From Poronia punctata (taxonomy: Eukaryota > Ascomycota > Sordariomycetes > Xylariales > Xylariaceae): 38,742 nt of DNA. Below the pieces are notes generated by a model, which ran no database searches, was not told the DNA's origin, and was given only the letters and a program-made list of their open reading frames with translations. Positions 36,261 through 38,742 of the stretch are shown here, piece after piece (position 1 is the first letter of the stretch; each line of letters starts with the position of its first letter). Location of the stretch: contig MU401758.1 of the NCBI GenBank assembly GCA_022579005.1, forward strand, positions 1 through 38,742, read 5' to 3'. Position numbers and translations under genes: made by a program.

Positions 36261-36398
36261 AATATTAGCAAGTGTATTTATATAAAGCATAGCAATTATA
36301 CGTAGTATAAACTTATATATAAGAAAATTAATATTGGCAAGTATATCTATACAAGGCGTAGCAGTTATATGTAGTATAAACTTGTATATAAAAAAATT
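36261..36398. repeat. Tandem pair of 69-bp units
   Basis: Units 36261-36329 and 36330-36398 start AATATT(A/G)GCAAGT and share GTAGTATAAACTT(A/G)TATATAA. Differences are mostly C/T and G/A transitions. It lies just upstream of the dynamin remnant. Confidence 0.85.
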
Positions 36399-36639
36399 AA
36401 TTAATTACTAGTTTTAGGTGTTAAAATATTTAACTTTGTAAGCTTTATTTAATATAATAAGTAAAAAGGCTTAGTTTTAATTAGTAATAGTTAAGGTCTA
36501 TTTTTTACTTGCTACTTTGCGTTTTGTATGTTTTTTTTGTATAGATATTTAATAAATTTAAAAGCTTTAGGATTATTTTTATTTTAAATATAAGCTGTAT
36601 TAGTTGCTTGCTTTTTTTTAAAGTTGCAGTTGCTAATAT

Positions 36640-37780
36640 AAGCTTTTTAACAAGGTTTAATATATTTAGCTAGCTGTTCTAGGCCTGTTGTTAAGATTAT
36701 TGTAAGCAATAATACTTATTAGAGTTATATAGTTTCTTTTTAATAAGATTATAAGTTTTAGCTTAAAGGTAAGATTAAGAAATTAGATGTTATTATAAGC
36801 AACCTGTTTTTTTTTTGGTTTAAGAAATTATATTAAAATACTAAGATCTTTAAAACAATTTTTAACCTAGCTAAAATTAAAGAGGTATTAAGGTGGGCCT
36901 AGGTAGCTATATTAAATCTTAACTTTAATTATAAGCTTTATATACTAGGCAAGGGATTTATTATAAAGGAAAACCTTAATAGTAAGTGAATTCTTTAAAC
37001 TATTATTACTTTTTGTTTATATTTTAAAACTAAGGTTTTTTTTTATTATACTTTTATGCTAACTAATAACGCTTTATAAAAGCAACTTAAAAGGTAGCTA
37101 CTTAGTTTTCTTTAATATTATTTTTTTAAAGATTAAAGGTTTAGAGCTACTTAATATAAGTTTTTATAACTTGCTAGGCATTTTTTTCTTTTTTAATTAA
37201 AAAAACGCTAAGTATATAGTTAAAGTAGTTTAAAACCTAATACGTAACTATATTTGCTAAGAGATAGTTATTATTATATAGGCGCTGCTTATAAATGCTA
37301 ACTTAGAGAACTTTATTTTTTTAAGGATTATTTGCAAGTTTAAAGCGGCTAATTAGACTATAAGCATTATAACTAAAGTAGATAAGCTTGTACTTAAAAA
37401 TAAGGCATAATAGCTAGCTATTTTTTAAAAAGAAAAATAGTTTATTAGCTATAGCTTTTTTACTACTTTTTGTTTTTTAAATAAAGCACTTAAGAGCATA
37501 AGTAATTATAAAAAGCTATTTTTTAGTTATAAAATAAGCACTTAGCTAGCTAAATTTAATTTGTTTAAAAGTTGTTATAGTGTAAACCTTTTAAGTAAAT
37601 ATATTTTATAATAACTAGAATATGTGTTCTGCTAAAGTCTACTTTTTATTAAAATAAAAGTGTATAACTATTTTAAAGAGGTTAAAAGTTAGCTTTTTGA
37701 CTTATTAGAGCTTTTAGCTAATGTTAAACGTAAGTTTTTTAAATTAAACTATATAAAAAATATAAAAATTAAATAACTAA
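36640..37780 (+). pseudogene. Dynamin-like GTPase, RIP-inactivated remnant
   Basis: Dynamins are large GTPases that assemble on membranes. The plus-strand frame is readable despite many stops. From 36705 it gives SNNTY*SY, the place of the TCTRCP segment after the P-loop, then KIKEVLRWA*VAILN near 36880. From 37096 it gives a beta strand followed by NISFYNLLGIF, with NLLG at 37168-37179 standing for the G3 motif DLPG, then ITKVDKL at 37366-37386 for the G4 motif TKxD. After that comes VNLLSKYIL**LEYVF and IKVYNYFKEVKSQLF, typical of the middle domain's start. The P-loop (GxxxxGKS) could not be read. All stops fit Gln or Arg codons turned to TAA/TAG/TGA. The 3' end is unclear; a GTAAGT at 37730 may be another donor. 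It is the gene nearest the telomere. Confidence 0.8.
36982..37093 (+). other. Probable spliceosomal intron in the dynamin remnant
   Basis: A consensus donor GTAAGT starts at 36982 and a consensus branch site CTAAC lies at 37059-37063. Using the acceptor AG at 37092-37093 moves the reading frame exactly from that of the upstream exon (ILN...KEN) to that of the downstream exon (ISFYNLLG). An AG at 37081-37082 lies nearer the branch site but leaves the wrong frame. A length of 112 bp is within the usual range for filamentous ascomycetes. Donor and branch point are visible; the choice of acceptor is inferred from frame. Confidence 0.6.
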
Positions 37781-38520
37781 TAAAATAATAAATAAAGTAA
37801 AAAAAAGTATTAATACATTTTTAGTACGTATAAAGCTAGCAATTAAAAAATCCGACTTTTTATTAAAATAAAACAAATTAAATAATTAATTTTAAAATAT
37901 TATTATTAAAATTAAGCTTATATGCTATATTAAAAAACTAAATATTTAGATAATTAATCTTTTTAAAACAAATACTAAAGTTTTAGCTATTATGCTTTTT
38001 AAACGTTTTTAACTTAGTAACTTTACTATACAACTAAGTTTAAGTTAAAGTTTTATAAAATAAAAATAAATAGTTAATAGTAAAATAAAAGCAACACTTA
38101 TTATTTTTATTGCTATTAAGCAAGAAAGCAGCTTTTTTGCTACTATTGTTAACTTTAAAGAAGATTAAAGGTTTATAAGTCTATGTATTTAACTTTTATA
38201 AGCAAATTTTTTTTTGTTTTTACTTTATGCTTTGTATGTTTGTTTTTAGTTACTAGATTAGTTTATAGTTATACACTTTTTATTTTTATATATTTTAATG
38301 CGTTAGTGCTACTTTTATATTAAATATATTGTATTAAGTAAAGCTATACAGTTTTTATGTTTTTGCATAATTAAATACTTATTAATTTAGCTTAATAATC
38401 TAATTAACTATTTTTTATTACTTTAACTAAACTTTAAAGCGTTAGTATGTAATAAAAACGTATTACAATATTTTAATATACTATAACAGCGAAACTTTAT
38501 TTGTTTATAAGCTAAAATAC
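37780..38520. other. AT-rich DNA between dynamin remnant and telomere junction
   Basis: It may hold the 3' part of the dynamin gene (middle and effector domains), but I could not read it. No subtelomeric repeat shared with the rest of the window was seen. Confidence 0.4.
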
Positions 38521-38546
38521 CTATCTAGTCGGCCGCCAAGTTGCAG
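38521..38546. other. GC-richer unmutated junction between AT-rich block and telomere
   Basis: This 26-bp segment contains GTCGGCCGCCAAG, the densest G+C outside the telomere, and it keeps CpG, CpA and TpG steps that are scarce to its left. It ends in GCAGTAGGG, which resembles the TTAGTAGGG variant found twice within the telomere. It may be a remnant of a subtelomere sequence, or sequence added or captured at telomere healing. No function is claimed. Confidence 0.6.
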
Positions 38547-38742
38547 TAGGGTTAGGGTTAGGGTTAGGGTTAGGGTTAGGGTTAGGGTTAGGGTTAGGGG
38601 GTTAGGGTTAGGGTTAGGGTTAGGGTTAGGGTTAGGGTTAGGGTTAGTAGGGTTAGGGTTAGTAGGGTTAGGGTTAGGGTTAGGGTTAGGGTTAGGGTTA
38701 GGGTTAGGGTTAGGGTTAGGGTTAGGGTTAGGGTTAGGGTTA
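38547..38742 (+). repeat. Telomere tract, TTAGGG repeats (chromosome end)
   Basis: About 196 bp of near-perfect TTAGGG run to the last base. The G-rich strand reads 5' to 3' toward the end, so this is the right end of a chromosome, built by telomerase. Three units deviate: TTAGGGGG at 38594-38601 and TTAGTAGGG at 38644-38652 and 38659-38667. The tract begins with TAGGG directly after a unique junction. TTAGGG is the usual repeat in filamentous ascomycetes. The tract shows none of the decay seen inside it. Confidence 0.98.

Larger units (their letters stand above)
1..38520. other. RIP-degraded AT-rich subtelomeric block
   Basis: Sampled lines have 12-13 G/C per 60 bases. TpA steps dominate, while CpA and TpG are sparse and AG/CT/GC steps persist. 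Where coding frames can still be read (copia, dynamin, C1/C2, the Lys/Gln-rich remnants), the stops are TAA or TAG at places where Gln, Arg or Trp would fit, and frames otherwise continue for hundreds of bases. This is the known outcome of RIP. Such DNA is normally cytosine-methylated or H3K9-methylated and transcriptionally silent; that part is inference. Confidence 0.9.

Noticed and set aside
1..38520. Mitochondrial DNA or a naturally AT-rich genome (for example Plasmodium)
   Set aside because: The CpA/TpG depletion, decayed copia and dynamin frames with Gln-type stops and 90-115 bp fungal-type introns fit RIP in an ascomycete; the telomere repeat is TTAGGG, not the degenerate apicomplexan type.
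1..38742. CRISPR array, tRNA, rRNA or bacterial genes
   Set aside because: No regularly spaced direct repeats with unique spacers, no cloverleaf or rRNA signature, and the telomere shows the DNA is eukaryotic.

Overview
The window is the right end of a chromosome of a filamentous ascomycete (Pezizomycotina). Its last ~196 bp are a TTAGGG telomere tract, G-rich strand reading outward. Almost all of the remaining ~38.5 kb is extremely AT-rich DNA (about 20-22% G+C in the lines I counted), rich in TpA and poor in CpA/TpG. No gene is intact, but several regions still carry recognisable coding frames broken almost only by TAA/TAG (and a few TGA) codons where Gln, Arg or Trp would fit. That is the signature of repeat-induced point mutation (RIP: CpA to TpA on either strand). 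RIP is known only from ascomycete and some other fungi. The species cannot be fixed from this sequence.

Layout. Positions 1-7,150 are RIP-degraded repeats: a 90-bp tandem pair, a run of four long hairpins with a ~200-bp core repeat, and a second repeat family (D1/D2). Positions 7,290-12,830 hold two copies of a ~2-3 kb module (B1, B2) separated by a ~245-bp repeat R. Each B copy keeps a Gag-like or other unidentified coding trace; B1 has a 67-bp unit in triplicate where B2 has one. R recurs at 14,557 and 20,829. Positions 16,440-18,000 hold, on the minus strand, the reverse transcriptase and RNase H of a Ty1/copia retrotransposon. Positions 19,250-22,420 hold two paralogous gene remnants (C1, C2), again separated by R, each with a matching 94-bp intron. 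From 22,500 to 31,700 I see mostly anonymous decayed DNA with one dispersed duplication (F1/F2) and scattered coding-like stretches. From 31,700 to 35,220 lie Lys/Gln-rich coding remnants on both strands. At 36,640-37,780, about 0.8 kb from the telomere repeats, is the decayed GTPase domain of a dynamin-like protein with a probable intron.

The window behaves as a subtelomeric heterochromatin block built from duplicated elements that RIP has silenced. Nothing here is expected to make a functional protein. The only DNA that looks unmutated is the telomere, a short GC-richer junction just inside it, and a pyrimidine-rich island near 15,470. I saw no rRNA, tRNA or CRISPR array.
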